A stretch of DNA of 64,000 nt, taken from contig NW_020653713.1 of assembly GCF_003589595.1 (NCBI RefSeq), forward strand, positions 5,036,330-5,100,329, given 5' to 3'. The notes under the pieces were generated by a model that worked only from the letters and a program-made list of their open reading frames with translations, was not told the DNA's origin and did no database searches. Positions 34,286-46,765 of this stretch are shown here, in pieces. A program made the translations under genes and the position numbers. This DNA comes from Hyposmocoma kahamanoa (taxonomy: Eukaryota > Arthropoda > Insecta > Lepidoptera > Cosmopterigidae). Position 1 is the stretch's first letter. Every line of letters starts with the position of its first letter.

Positions 34286-35134
34286 CTCGCGCAAAATCTC
34301 GAAAATCGTGGAAAAATGCCTTATTTTACTAATTTGGAGTGCAAAAATGGTCTTATTAAGTTTGATTTTTATAAATTTTCCACTTTCTGTATATATTAAT
34401 ACATTTATTGTTGTAAGAAGCGAAAGTAAATCTCATATTTCTGCAATATGGTCGGCTTCAATCGTTCGCCGTCTTTTAACCATTGCCACTAGATGGCAGC
34501 ACATTGAATGAAATTTTGATATTAAATTAGAACGTAGTAACATGCAATAAGAGGTATTGAACTGGGAAAAGTTAAATTTATATTTATATTTGCAGTCCAG
34601 AATTTGTTATATATTTTTAAATTAGAAAGTATTAACAATGTTTATTAAGATTTCATAGTGTTAAAGACTATGGTTGCGTGAGTTTTGGCGACAGCGGTTC
34701 TGATGATAGTCGAGGCTTAAGGCTAATCCATTTTTTTACTTCCGTGGGTTTTTTGACTCTTATATATTTGTTTTGTATAAAAAAAACAGTGATATACATT
34801 CTACAGACGTACATTTATAGAGCAAAAGATAATAAGATACTCGTAAATAACTTTTGTTTCAATGGCTTTAGGAAATTCGAACAAAATTTTGCAAGTTGAT
34901 GATGACAGCTGCTCTGATTATATTGTACAGTCCACAGCACACTCAGTTTTACACTTTGGACTTTGAACCGTTCTTATAACTGGAGTTAAATTTAAACAGT
35001 GCAACGTTGAGCGTGCCGGTGACTGTATATTCATTCTCGTTTATATTTAAATCCAACATTATTAGCAGTTTAGTAAATGTTAGTCTATTCTCTGCAAAGC
35101 TTTCTCTTTGACGTCCTTAAACGACGAGGCTTTC
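34286..35134. other. No supported gene
   Basis: Two plus-strand frames (34239-34511 and 34678-34899) have no recognisable features. Confidence 0.4.
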
Positions 35135-35510
35135 GGAAGTAGCAGAGCTCTTTGAGGAAAAATTCGTCCAGGGAAGTACTGCCACATTACCTATTGATGC
35201 CCCTAAGGCTTTGAAGGGTAAGGATGTTGATGAAATTACAGACATAAGCTGGCTAGTCAGCCAGCTTATGTCTCAGGGTAACGGGCGCAGTGGCAGTGTC
35301 CCTCAGAATTATTTTTATGATATAAAGTGACGGGACGAAAAAGTCATGTGAGTCAGCGACACGCCGGTCCATAGCAGTGGCAGTACCACTCACAACTTTA
35401 AATTGCAAAGATTTGAGGGGCACTGCCATCGCGCCTGTCGCCCTGAGACAAAAGTTAAAAAGTCCCTCGTGCTTGTAATTTCACGAGCACCTTTAAACCG
35501 ATACATTGTA
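35135..35510. repeat. Family B, inverted pair with a perfect hairpin
   Basis: 35135-35308 is a plus-strand half (GTAGCAGAGCTCTTTGAGG ... GTGTCCCTCAGAATT). 35317-35510 is a minus-strand piece (AAAGTGACGGGACGAAAAAG ... CGAGCACCTTTAAACCG). In the first half, 35240-35254 and 35259-35273 form a perfect 15-bp hairpin with a 4-nt loop; its right arm is native family B sequence and its left arm replaces the normal one. Confidence 0.82.
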
Positions 35511-35589
35511 ACACAAAAAAAATAAAGCTTGGTATGTGAAAAAATGTTGCCATTTTTCATTTGCGAAGTACTGTAAAAACCATTTAAAA

Positions 35590-35817
35590 CATTGACTTAC
35601 AAATAAATGGACGACGGGTCTAATACAAAAACCACGAAAAAAATGTCCCAAGTCAACCTATTCGAAATTTAAATTGTAATGTCATCGCAGTATCGCGCTG
35701 TCAGTAGAACAAATGAAGACTAAAGCGGAGTGTCGAGCTCTGTATACGATTTTAGCGCCTTACAAGTGCGGACACTTTTTAGCGCGGACCCGACGTCCAT
35801 ATAATTGTAAGTCAATG
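35590..35817 (-). mobile_element. hAT-like MITE, copy 3 (internally deleted)
   Basis: 228 bp in reverse orientation relative to copies 1 and 2, about 55 bp shorter through an internal deletion. The ends CATTGACTTACAA / TTGTAAGTCAATG are intact and the target duplication ATTTAAAA (35582-35589, 35818-35825) is perfect. Confidence 0.93.
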
Positions 35818-35825
35818 ATTTAAAA

Positions 35826-38134
35826 ACATTTTTTCTTCATCAAACAACACTAGAATTAATATTATAAAATTTTATTAGTCAAAATACAAGATCAAATTAA
35901 AAAATCCCAAATTATAATAGTACAATTTTATTTTGATTGTTATTTTTTCTAAAACGAATGACGAATGAATTTGGTTATTACTAAATGCGCATAATGTTTG
36001 CACCTATTAAATAGGCATCACTCGGCTACTACTACATTGATAATTAATATCAAAGGAGATAGTGAGCATTCATCTAATTTACATTTAAACAAAATCAACA
36101 TACTAAACCACATTAATTTCTAGATTATTAATTTCAATTAATTACATTTCTCTAGTTGGTTGACATCGAGTATATAACCGCAAATAGAACCGAAATAGGG
36201 GCCATCCATCACTGGCAACTCATCAGTCAAATGGTGCTGATATCACTTTTAAATATCAACTCTCGTTTGCGCTGAAATCACAAATTAGAAAGCTGATATA
36301 GTACAGCGCCAACAACTGACCTGTGTGTACGTTTCCATACATTCCAAAAATCATCTGTATTTGTTGTAATAAAGATAATATCTTTATGGGGAGCTGTTCC
36401 ATGCGATGGTGTAGGAAAAACAGCAAAACATCTAATTACAAAATAAACGTAATCATATTTCATCGGGTAATTAAATATTATATTATGTAATTTTTCAATT
36501 TTCCTCCATTATAGCAAAGTTTAAATTAAACTGATTTGAAGTGAAACAATTGACGACACTTGTTTCGAATTCGAGCTGGCCAATCGGAGCGCAGTTGTCA
36601 TCGTAATGATATGGCAGAATAGTTTTCAAACAAATTAAATGACAGATCGTCTGTATTTCTGGTCAAATACTCGATGTTGGTTGATTTCAAATTTATTGTA
36701 CCAGTTCTAGATAATTGAAATTTAATTTCGCTTCAATTATTTACTTATCTGTGAAAACTGAGACAGAAATTAGAGGGTGTTCTTTGTATTAATATTTGTG
36801 TATACAAAGTTGTATTTGCAAGAGTTAAGCATGGTAAATACCTCGTAGCGCTATCTAAATAAATTCTTGCTTTAGCGTGCATTCGTTACGACTCGGTTTA
36901 CTTGTGCTACATGTTGCTTTATACCGCCACGTAGCACCGTTTAACACTATAAATAAGCTACACAAGCTCTAGTGCAAAACGCGAGATGCCTAATTATGAA
37001 CAGTTACACGCTTTATCTATTACACATATTACAAGCTCTCTATGGTGTGTTCAGGAACCGCATGTTACGACTGGCGAAATGGCGGCATATAAAAACTTTT
37101 CTTACTCATGTCACACAACCGTATTTTTAATTTAATTCGTGGACAAACTAGAGTCGGCCTCAACTAACATATCATGTCAAAATTGTTAGCTATTGACATT
37201 TCATGTCGAATAAAACTTCATCTCGACTGATAAGTTGAGGTCGAATCAAATTGTTTTGTTTTTCAGAGATGTTCGAAATTTGAATGTAATAATAAAGTCG
37301 AATTCAGTGTTATTATTATGCAATAATAACATTTATATAGATAAGAGATTTGTTCTAACAAAACAGTTTATTTTTATGCTGGTCGTAATTTGCGAATTTA
37401 TCTAATAATTTTTAAGTGCCGATTAAACACGAACCTATTATTTGTACCAATGGTAAAGGTACACTCGTATTCTCTTTGCCTGGTCTAAAAATAAAGAAAC
37501 TTTTCCTCTGTATTAACCCATACCTAACCAATTTAATTTCCAAAAAAACGTCATAGACCATTGTGGTTATTTGATATACAGACGAATTTACGAGCGCGGT
37601 TGGCGAACAGACATGGCGTATTAAAACGGGACGTCTGCCTGCGGTGCCGCTGAATATTGCTAGTATTATTTTGATGATAAAGTGTGAAATAGACATTTAT
37701 ATAATAAAGGAGTTCGTATAGATAGATAAATTAATAAAACATCTATTCAGCTCTAACACAATCAGAAATAAATTCACATGTTACACAAACGCACATATGA
37801 CATAAATTATTACACGCTAATACAAATATGTTTGTATTAACGCAGAGAAAAACATAAATTTTAAACTAATCGTACCTAGTCGCATCAGTTTGCGCTAAAA
37901 TGAAACTTCCTCAGCATAAATAAAGAATGTAGTTAGGTAGATTTCGATTATCAACGTTGTCTGTTGTCTTACAGATAGCAACACTGCCAAAACGTTGCGT
38001 TGTGTTACCCTTTGGGGTACACAGGTACTACCAATTGCTAATTCTTTTGTTTCTCTTACATTAATTAATCTTTACGTATAAGCGTTTTTATTCTTCTCTT
38101 CAAGCACTCCAGCCAGAACATTCGACAATATGCA
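35826..38134. other. No supported gene
   Basis: About 2.3 kb of AT-rich DNA with weak open frames only (36463-36278, 37696-37412 minus strand). The segment at about 37550-37660 (ACGAGCGCGGTTGGCGAACA, GACGTCTGCC) is more GC-rich and might be an old repeat. Confidence 0.4.
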
Positions 38135-39262
38135 CGAAAGGAGCCTCCCGCACGTCGCACCGTTCCTTTCCTGTACTTCAGGTTCAACCTGGGCAATAAT
38201 CGGCGAGTACCTTACGCCGATTGGCAAATCCTTCGTCTCGATTTTCTTCTTCTTATTCTACCACTATATATCTCTGACGTCACTCGTCTTTCTTTCGCAT
38301 TAGCATCCGCTTTATGTTCCCAAATCATTTCATTAAGCCTGTCACTATTTTTATCACTACGCCGTCTTTAAAACAATCATTCACCTTTTCCTTATTATGT
38401 TATATATATTTATCTCTGTTTCGATTATTGATCTATTTTGGATTTCCTATCTTAAACTTGAGTGGAACACTAAGTACAACTACTGAATGTTCCACAGTCT
38501 ACCGCGTTTTCCAAATAGAGCCATCAGTAGTATATTCAATGAACACGTCTCATTTATATACAAGAGTCAAAAATGTGCCTCGCACTCCAACACCTCGCCA
38601 ATAACGGTCGCATTGTTCACAAACGGCCGCTACACGTTCCCAATATAATTTTTACAAGGCTTTTTTGCTTAAACACACCGTCATTTGTCTGGCTGGCAGC
38701 GACACGCGTCATTGTTTTATATGTGATTGTTTTTGAAAAATTGCCCTCCACATACCAAAAGCGATATTCAGAATTAAAACGACGAAATTTACTGCCCTTT
38801 TACGAAACGACTTTTGTTCCTTTTTGTCAACGGATTTTTATGTTTGTAACAGCGGCCGCTCGCGATATTTTATTTAAGCCGGCAACAAGATACGTCTTGT
38901 TGTATTCATCTTGTCGCCCTAATAACAAGTGGTTGTTTTTTAACTTTACAAAGGCATTGCCGGCTCTGCGGCGACGTCCAAATTGCAAATCTACTTGTTA
39001 CTACGTTGGCTTAGTTTTCAATCTAGAACACTTATTTAGTACTGTACTTAGTGTTCCATGCGAATTCAAGATAGGAATCTCAAAATAGATCAATAATCGA
39101 AACACTGAAAAATATATATGACTCAATGAGGAAGACGTGAAGCATTGTTTGAAAGATTGATAACAATAGTGACAGGCGTGTAGAAGTGGTTTGTGAACAT
39201 GAAGCAGATGAATGAAAGAATGACGGAAAGGATATATAGTCGTGAAAGAGAAGAAAATCGAG
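38135..39262. repeat. Inverted-repeat unit of about 1 kb
   Basis: The stretch about 38250-38490 recurs in reverse complement at about 39030-39262, with roughly 75-80% identity by eye. Landmarks in the left arm are GTCTCGATTTTCTTCT, GCCTGTCACTATT, TGTTTCGATTATTGATCTAT and GGAACACTAAGTAC; all return, in reverse, in the right arm. The 540-bp centre (38490-39030) contains a 171-codon plus-strand frame (38573-39088) that I do not recognise. The start (38135-38235) is repeat C. This may be a foldback transposon or two inverted copies of one repeat. Confidence 0.7.
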
Positions 39263-40915
39263 ACAGTTCTTCTTTTTCTTATCGTATCGACGGCTTGCAT
39301 GTTAGAGGTATAATGCTTGCCACAGTCTATACAATGTTTGTTAAAATAAGGATATCTTTGTTCTATAAGAATAATAGCTTAGTATGTATGCGGGAGGACT
39401 AAGTTCTATTTCCAGTGGTCGTGGCATGTACATATGTAGTCTAGATTACCAATCGTCATTTGCTTTAAAATAAAGAAAACATTGTTAAAGAACGTGCATA
39501 CCGCATAATTTTAATGACACTTCAAAGCCTTGTGATGGATATTCCATGTCAGCATTAGCCCAGTATGCTGAAAATTAGCCCAGTAAGTTGCGTCAAGAGT
39601 TGATTGATTCAATTGTTATATTCACAGTCTTTGTTTCAGCATGTAAAACGTCAACTCGTTTTACATATAATTTAATTCATGTATGTACCTGTAGGTGGGT
39701 TGTTTTAATGGGGGACTCGGTAAAGGGATCGTCATCTCGCAAGAGGGTCAGTTAAAAGCTTTCTAGCGGCAATGTTGGTAACCCCTGTTTGGTACAGTCG
39801 CAACGTAAAGTTAAGTATGATAATCGTCCATAACCAAACCGCTGAATGTCACTCGCCCCTGACTATTTAAATTCAGAACGGTCGTTTTAAATTTCGAAGT
39901 AATTTGTTTGTTCTAGTTGGCAGCCGTGGCATGGTTTGTTGATGCGTTAATGATTCGAGTTTGGAATCGTCGAAGTGTTTTAGAGTAATTGGGCTTGACT
40001 TGCAAAATATTGTTACAATTTCAGTGTATTTTGGAACAAATTATGATAATTGTAATATATTTCTTTAAAAGCGTACTTAATTCTGGTGCAGTTAATAGCA
40101 TATTGTAACATTAGTCGTGCAATTCTCAATTACACAGATAAACCAGCTAACTTCTCAAGCCAAATTAAAACTTGTGTTATAGGAGTTAGTAGTTAAGCTA
40201 CCATAGTGGATTATGGCCAATGTTTCACAGCACAATTTGTCCAGTTTGCAATGTGCCCAGCAGAAGGACGGGTTGTTAGAAAAACAAAACACATCATTCA
40301 ATAACCAATTCAGTTTTTATTATTTTTTACATTACGTTTTTCTATGTTAATTGTACTGTAACATTTTTCGTTATAAATGAGATCATTAGGAAGCGCCGAA
40401 AAGGGTCCACGTAGGCGCACGTTACGTTTTATTAATATTGAGTAGATATTCAAATTGCCTCAAATATTCTGTGCAGAGAATAGCTGGCGATTATTACTTA
40501 CCTCATAAAGTGAATAATATCAAAATAACTTACATTTCCTGAAAAGGTAATTGAATTTCTTCCTTCAATAAAGCTTTAGTGCGATTATTCATAAGTTAAA
40601 TATGATAATTTTATATCATCGCCGTTAATTCAATGAAATTGCCTTTTGTATTTTCAAAGCAAATTACACTTTAAATCGTCATAGTGAATCGATTACATTT
40701 GCTTTCCATGACACCAACGACATGTTTGATAACGCGATCATGTGATTGGCTACACATGACGTGATACTCTGTTTCACCAACCAATGACAGAATCGTGCAG
40801 CTGGCAGGTAGCTAACGAGGTCGGTGTTCTATAGAAGTGCGCATACAAATTTACATTTTATTATGAATTGTTAATGCAATGATACGCTATCAAAATTCTG
40901 AATTTGTATAGATCA
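39263..40915. other. No gene seen
   Basis: AT-rich DNA with no match to the rest of the window and no credible open frame. Confidence 0.4.
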
Positions 40916-40965
40916 CCATCATCAACCCATTTATATGTCCCAAAGCTGGGCACGGGTCTCTTACC
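40916..40965 (-). mobile_element. RTE-derived 3' end scrap
   Basis: Minus-strand TGATGGTGATC tail and CCCATTTATATGTCCC ... GGGCACGGGTCTC, the same 3' terminus as at 11090-11160. Confidence 0.65.
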
Positions 40966-40989
40966 ACAAGGCGTGTCGCTTACAATATA

Positions 40990-41135
40990 TTACGTTTAGT
41001 AACAGTAGCGCTCCTTGTGAAAGAGTTCGTCCAGGGAAGTGTTGCTATTCTGCCGCCATGTAGTAATGTACAGGCTTGTCGCTTGCCATCAAGTGTATGA
41101 CTTGTTCGTTCCATTACTAACTTGGTATTCAAATA
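40990..41135 (+). repeat. Family B, internally deleted
   Basis: Plus-strand copy: TAGTAACAGTAGCGCTCCTT, GTTCGTCCAGGGAAGTG, then directly ACAGGCTTGTCGCTTGCCAT and TAACTTGGTATTCAAATAAA. Confidence 0.82.
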
Positions 41136-43030
41136 AAAAAGTTCAAAGTACGATTTTGAATATACAGTACAATATTACTGAAATAAAGATGATGTTTACA
41201 GAGTTCTGAGACTACCAAGTATTGCAGTAACCATTTTAAATAATGAATTTCAATACATTGTGAAGTATCTTTATAGGTTACCTTGATTATAGTGAATGTT
41301 TTTAAGTGTAAAAGCACGTTCCTAGCACGACATACCGTTCTTTTTCTATACGTCTGGGCAGCAATCGGCGAATACCGTAAGTCGATCCAAATCCTTTCAC
41401 CATGATGGCAAGTATTACAGTGTATGCCAATCAATAGGATAAGAAGGGTAAAGCTAATAGGTTGTCATTTCAACATTAAATCTAGGTAAAAAAGTTAACC
41501 AGTTACACTTGGATATTTGGAGTACCGGCTCATCGCAGAATCACATAATTCGTCAGATAGATGGTTTAAAGAAACTGAACCGTATCTGGCGAAAAAATCC
41601 GACGACCGACTCAAAGTTGTCACCAGGTTATTTAAAGTAATAAAAAGTACGGAGTGTTCTTCATTATAAATATAGCTAGGGACTACGTAAAAAAGTGATT
41701 TGTTTTGATTTAGGCCAGCATTCTTGAAAAGCAGCGACATAATTACATTTGAAACAACGGGTCGAGCTGTTAACAACAAAACACGATAAAATAAAACAAA
41801 AAACAAGCGGACGCGGTGATGCGTGTCGCGATCCGTGTTACAACCAACAACTGATTGCCCTTGAAAGGGTTCAAAGCCAAAAAAAGATTAAAAAAACGGT
41901 GGCTGTTCCTGATTAAAACACTGTTGCTACAAAGCGATTACCGGACCGTGTATTGCCGTCTATTCCGACATTGTTTAGTATGGATTACGAATACGTACAC
42001 TGTTAATGCAGCCTTTTGTTTCTTTTATGATAGAATACTCTATAATGACAATGAGGATACGTGTATATCAGAAAAATGGATTCGTTCTTGTGGATATCCC
42101 AAAGATTCTTGCGAAGCTTTTCGCTTCCACATTTATATGGCATTCGGTTATGAAGTGGAATTCCCTGCTCACTTATTCCCTTGCCGCTATAACTCAAAAC
42201 GAGATTGAATAATATAATTGGCACTAATTAATGGAAGTTCTTTGAAATACGACTGACTTTCTTAGATTTAAAAGGTAGGCTCATGACAGTGTAGTAAATA
42301 CCATTACGTCCTGTACAAAACCGTATTCCTTTAAGTCAACTTTCATGATGTTTCTGCTTTCCTTCACACTTATTAGTACTTCCCCATTGTTCATTCTCTT
42401 TCCTAACGAATCCTTCCCATCCAATAATTTATTTCGACTCATCTGTATAACAAAGGTCTATGTACAAGACTGCTTGTTATCAGGACATAGCACATTTCGT
42501 TCGTTGTTCTTCGCTGTGGATGTCAGATAGACCATTGTTCGATTTCATATTTGCGAAACGAAATAAGATATATAAATTCTCAAAACATCTTTACATAGGC
42601 CTTAGTTTGAATAACGAAATTGTTCTCGTAACGTACTTATTCTCTTTTCGCTGTATAATCACATCGGACTCTGTTCTTCGGATGAGTCGATTTAGCTATA
42701 GTAATGGAAGAATGCCGCTTAGCTTTTTCTTTATTTAATAAAATAACTACCAACTTTTACGTAACTATTTCGCCATTTTCCCACGTACAAAATGTTCTTA
42801 TTCCGTTTCAATTTTCTTTATAACTAAATATCGGAACAATATAAGATATCTAGATCCCAGTTGGCTTCCCGTCCAACGTATCAGATACTTTCCAGTTTGT
42901 GTTTCGTTGATACTGCACATCACGTACCAAAAGAGGTTTACACACGGCTACCTTTCTTTGATTTTACTGGATTCGCTTTTTTAACTGTTCATTTTGGATA
43001 TAGTTGAAACAGGTTTCTATCCTTTCAAAA
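41136..43030. other. No supported gene; possible LINE C-terminus at 42060-42210
   Basis: Overlapping plus-strand frames at 41855-42208 and 42006-42212 contain, in two frames, pieces such as WNSLLTYSL and PAHLFPCRYNS that resemble the WNSLP...FP..YN end of CR1-type LINE proteins interrupted by frameshifts. The evidence is thin. 41345-41405 matches repeat C. The rest is AT-rich. Confidence 0.35.
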
Positions 43031-43483
43031 ATAATTAACCGACTTCAAAAAAAAAGGAGGAGGTTCTCAATTCGACTGTATGTTTTTTTTGTGTGTAGGT
43101 TACGCGATAACTCCGGTATTTGTGAACCGATTTTGATGATTCTTTTTTTGTTGGAATGAGGATACCTCCATAGTGATCCCATTTTGAAGAAAATTATCCA
43201 CCTCTATGAGTGGCTGTTCACGCGTGAACATTCATTTTTGTAAATAGCGCCTAAATTGTATTATAAAGAGCAATTATTTTAATGGTTGATTTTGCTTTTA
43301 AGGCGTTTTTCTGTCTCAATATACTTTGAGTAGTGAGAACCGATTTTTATTATCTCCTGTGTCAAGTTCCGTATAGTGGCGAACTAGGGGATGAATCCGG
43401 GTTTGCACACTTTCCGGTAACCGATTCCAATAACACTTGATAAATAGATGTAATTCCACATACTTTTGAGATCGGTTTTTTTA
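43031..43483 (+). mobile_element. CGACTTC-family MITE-like element, complete copy
   Basis: Starts TTAACCGACTTCAAAA and ends TTTTGAGATCGGTTTTTTTA, so the ends are inverted relative to each other over about 14 bp. The interior has GGAGGAGGTTCTCAATTCGA, GCGATAACTCCGGTATTTGT and GTGCACACTTTCCGGTAACC-like phrases (GTTTGCACACTTTCCGGTAA). Three further copies lie at 50903, 54487 and 56847, all on the minus strand and all interrupted. I know this sequence as a very common lepidopteran repeat. No target duplication is evident. Confidence 0.75.
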
Positions 43484-43907
43484 ATACTCTGTACTGAGAT
43501 TATTTTGAAAACGATATTAAACAATAGCGACTGCTACAGAATTTTTATTCGGTAATAAATTATTTGTATCTATATTTTAATCGTGTTTATTGTGTTCTAT
43601 TTCATAACGAGCTACAGCAGAATATCAGCGAAGTTTTTGTATTTGCATAGTAATAAATTCCTTTGACATGCTTCTACAAAAAATAGAATTGTTTTATCAT
43701 GAACGTCATAACGAATTTTATATTACAAAGTTTTTTTCATTGTTTGTATTTTGTGTGAATTTTATAAACTGTGTACAATTACAACTAAGAACGGGTTTGG
43801 AGGAGTAATCAGTCACAGCTGTCATTAAAGTGGTCACTACTGGTTAAATGTAGAAAACTAGCGTAATTGGCGCATGAACGTTTCAGGCTAGCAAGGATTA
43901 AAAAATT
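43484..43907. other. No gene seen
   Basis: AT-rich DNA. Confidence 0.35.
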
Positions 43908-44205
43908 TTTTTTTTTTATAATACCAAGTGACGTACCTGGTAATAATCCACACGCCTGCCTATAACAGTTGCCGTGTTACTTAGAGCTTTAAATTATAAA
44001 GATCTGGGGGCACCGCCACTGCGCCCATCACTCTGAGACATAAGTTGACAACACTCATGTGCCTGTAATTTCGCCAGCACCCTTACCCTTCAAAACCGGA
44101 ACACAGTAATGCTGACATTACTGCTTGGCGGTAGAAATAGGTAAGGTGGCAGTACTTCCCTGGACGAGCTCTTTTACAAGGAGCTCTACCGCTACTAATA
44201 TTCAA
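43908..44205 (-). repeat. Family B, full-length reference copy
   Basis: About 298 bp on the minus strand. Read on its own strand, it starts TAGTAGCGGTAGAGCTCC, then CTTACCTATTTCTACCGCC, AGCAGTAATGTCAGCATTAC, GGAACACAGTAATG on the complement, GTGTCAACTTATGTCTCAG, and ends in CACTTGGTATTATAAAAAAA. There is no canonical pol III box B, no TIR and no open frame. The A-rich 3' tail suggests a retroposon. Confidence 0.88.
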
Positions 44206-44949
44206 ATCGTGAAGCGTATCTCATACACGCGGCGGATATATATAGTTTGACTTTGTATTAACCTACCTGTACAAGAGAGCCGTATAATCTTCGAGTCATG
44301 CAGCAGTAATGTGCGACGTGTGTCAAGAGTCTTAACAATGCGAAGCCACAATCATCATGCCGGAGCACTGACGTGTGAATTCTCATTGAATGTTGGCTCG
44401 AAAATCTCATTTTTAACCCCCGACGTAAAAATACCTACCTTCGGGTTAAGTTTGAGGAGTTAGTTTATGTCCATCTGCTTGTGGGATGCACGATTGCATC
44501 TGAATCGATGCACAGATCCACAGATGCTTTTGAAACGATCTCATTAATATCGATTCAAAATTAATTTTCTTAAAAAAATAATAATATAGACAGTGTTTTT
44601 GGCTTCAATCGGTGGAGTGATATTAACCAGTGAGAAAAAACGTTCAGGCAGAGAATTAACGACAATCGCCAAATATCGTAGACTTTATTGTATGTACTTA
44701 GATGTATCAAACTACTTTTTTTGCAGACCAATACAGAATAGGATTAACCATACGAATCTTAATGAATTACGAAGTCTTAAAAATCGCATTGCAATGAATC
44801 GATACAAAAATTGCAAGATCGTATACACTTGAATCGATCTTCATAAATATGGAATCGTAATGTGCATGCCTAGTCTGTTTATCTACGTCTACCTATAAAT
44901 CGCACAGTCAATTTTTTTACAGTTATTTTAAGGTTTGTTAGGTACTTAC
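44206..44949. other. No gene seen (intron side of the sidestep-like exon)
   Basis: AT-rich. The frame at 44593-44832 has no recognisable content. This stretch is the intron that follows the exon ending at 44950. Confidence 0.5.
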
Positions 44950-45080
44950 ATCATGTAACCACGACAGCTTCCTGGCAGGTGGATTGGCACGGACATGACA
45001 CTCGAAGTACACGTCGTCGCCTTCCTTGATGTCGCTCGCTGCGAGTGAGCTGCCCAGGCGCAGCCATACTACTGGAGGAT
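44950..45080 (-). CDS. Sidestep-family Ig protein, exon (downstream of the two)
   Basis: 131 bp. The splice acceptor CAACATAG precedes 45080 on the minus strand, and the donor GTAAGTACC follows 44950. The first two bases (AT) complete a Tyr codon begun by the T at the end of the upstream exon (46766). Then 43 codons follow, giving PPVVWLRLGSSL, then IKEGDDVYFECHVRANPP and KLSWLHD. That is the start of an immunoglobulin domain: strand B with its Cys (YFEC) and strand C with its Trp (LSW). The phrase KEGDDVYFECH.RANP is characteristic of the sidestep family, which are neuronal transmembrane proteins that bind Beaten path proteins in axon guidance. The exon ends in phase 0, inside the Ig fold. 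Which paralogue this is cannot be told from two exons, and the next exon (with the second Cys) is not visible in the window. Codon use is clearly more GC-rich than the surroundings. Confidence 0.9.
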
Positions 45081-45689
45081 CTATGTTGAACAATAATTAA
45101 AAAGTTAGGCATCTGATTATTAGACAACCCAATCCGTTCATAGAATAGGTGAACTGCAAGCGTGAAAGTCCGATTGAGCTAATTTAAGAAATGATATTGT
45201 CTACATTTTGGTCAGATTGTTTTGAAAGGTAATCTGTTTTCAGACCAAGTAATGGGGTGCATGAGGGGAGCCTGCTCGCAGGACTTACTGTGATCTCACC
45301 TTTCAACCCTCATTACTGGTTCCTGGCCACTTTTAAAATTTTGAATCGTTCTCTAATTCCTTTTTCTTCATTATTCCTATGTCAGTTCGTTCCGTCATCT
45401 CTCTCATAAAAATTCTCGAAGCTAGAGCACATGTATCACTTCCTACTTAAGGTCGCACATTCCATTGGTAAATTTATACTGCTTAAATGTCAAAAATGTT
45501 CTTATGTGCATTTTATAACGAAGAAACGATTTTGTATTGTTTTGAAATGTAAAAATCTTTTTACTAGTTTTCAATTTAAGAATGCACAAATCTCTTGTAT
45601 TTATTTAGTTTATGTTCCATAGTAGCTTCATTTTTATATAACTTACAAATATCAAAAATTGTATGTAAAGAGATCTTATTTTAACTTAG

Positions 45690-45950
45690 TTCTTTTAGTA
45701 GCAGAAGAGTTTCTTGTGAAAGAATTCGTCCACGGTACTACTGCCACTTGACCTATTTCTGCCGCCAAGCACCAATGTCAGCAGTACTGTGTTCCGGTTT
45801 TAAAGAGCACCCTTAGGTGCTGGTGAAATCACAGGTACATGAGTCCCCCCCATCAGATCTTTGCAATGTAAAGCTCTGAGTGGCACTGTAACTGTTATGG
45901 ACAGGCGTGTAGCTTACCATCACGCTGACGCATGACAAAATTGTAAATGG
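45690..45950 (+). repeat. Family B, inside the sidestep intron
   Basis: Plus-strand copy: TTTAGTAGCAGAAGAGTTTC, CTATTTCTGCCGCCAAGCAC, TTATGGACAGGCGTGTAGCT. The GACTTGTCAACTTATG part is lost. Confidence 0.87.
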
Positions 45951-46554
45951 ACTGTCAAGAACAACCAATTTTTTTATTTCTTGTAATTATTATATGGGTT
46001 ACTATTTTTCTTAACAAATATTACATTTTCTTAAATGTCCTGTGAAGCAAGAACGTTAATTTAATTTTATTTATCTCCTAGAGATATTTTGCGGCTCGGT
46101 TTGTAAATTGCCTTAATAGCATTATTATGTAGAAGAACGATTTTATTAATGTCAGCACATTTTGCCAAACAACAATGCTGTACGTCATCAAACAGTTGAA
46201 TTCACTGAAATAATAAAATCGTGAGGTTTTTACGTCTGAATGTTCTAGACTTTTTTTGGTGCAAAGCTTCGACAACTTATTTCTTGCGACCAATATTTAT
46301 CATATTATTTATTCTGTGACCTTTTCACCAATAAGACCTTCTCCTGTACTTAATCTTTGCTTTTTGTTCGTTTCTCTTATTTTTTTTTGTATGCAATAAA
46401 GAGAATCTGTGTTGACCTCATTACAATTTGTCATTGTACGGTATACCTAGCCAGGTTAAATTTTAACCGTTAACTGTCTAACATTAGGTAATGTAATACA
46501 TTTTTTGTTTTTTGTTTGTTTTTTCGCGTTGAAAATTAAATAAACCAATGTACT

Positions 46555-46745
46555 TACATTATGAACTATCATCGTCAGCAAATAATAATTACTATCTCAC
46601 GTTCAACCACCGAGACTAGATAAGTCATTAATATAAAAAATGGACCTAGAATAGAGCCTTGCGGAACGCCCATACTAAGTACAAACTTTGATGACCTCGA
46701 ACCATTGACATTTCCCTCTGGATCCTATCGCTTACAAACAATTGA
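46555..46745 (-). pseudogene. Decayed LINE reverse transcriptase fragment
   Basis: On the minus strand one reads SMGVPQGSILGP (RT motif B, about 46690-46640). After a frameshift comes YINDLSSL (about 46630-46605), and after a short deletion LFADD (about 46580), the catalytic box. These motifs in this order are typical of Jockey/CR1-type LINEs. The fragment has no intact frame and ends only about 20 bp from the splice donor of the sidestep exon, lying in the intron in the same orientation as the gene. Confidence 0.75.
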
Positions 46746-46765
46746 AGTAGTTTACGTTTACTTAC

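Larger units (their letters stand above)
45081..46765 (-). other. Intron of the sidestep-family gene
   Basis: 1,685 bp between the two exons, phase 1, with a standard GTAAGTAAAC donor and an ACATAG acceptor. It contains a plus-strand family B copy (45690-45950), a decayed minus-strand LINE RT fragment (46555-46745) and a GC-richer stretch at about 45240-45330 (GTGCATGAGGGGAGCCTGC) that I cannot identify. Confidence 0.88.

Noticed and set aside
38573..39088. 171-codon plus-strand frame as a host gene
   Set aside because: It sits in the centre of an inverted-repeat unit and runs into its right arm, and its residues match no family I know. Kept only as part of the repeat entry.
42003..42224. 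Overlapping frames on both strands as a small gene
   Set aside because: Weak pieces of a LINE C-terminus in two frames explain the plus strand better, and the minus strand has nothing recognisable.
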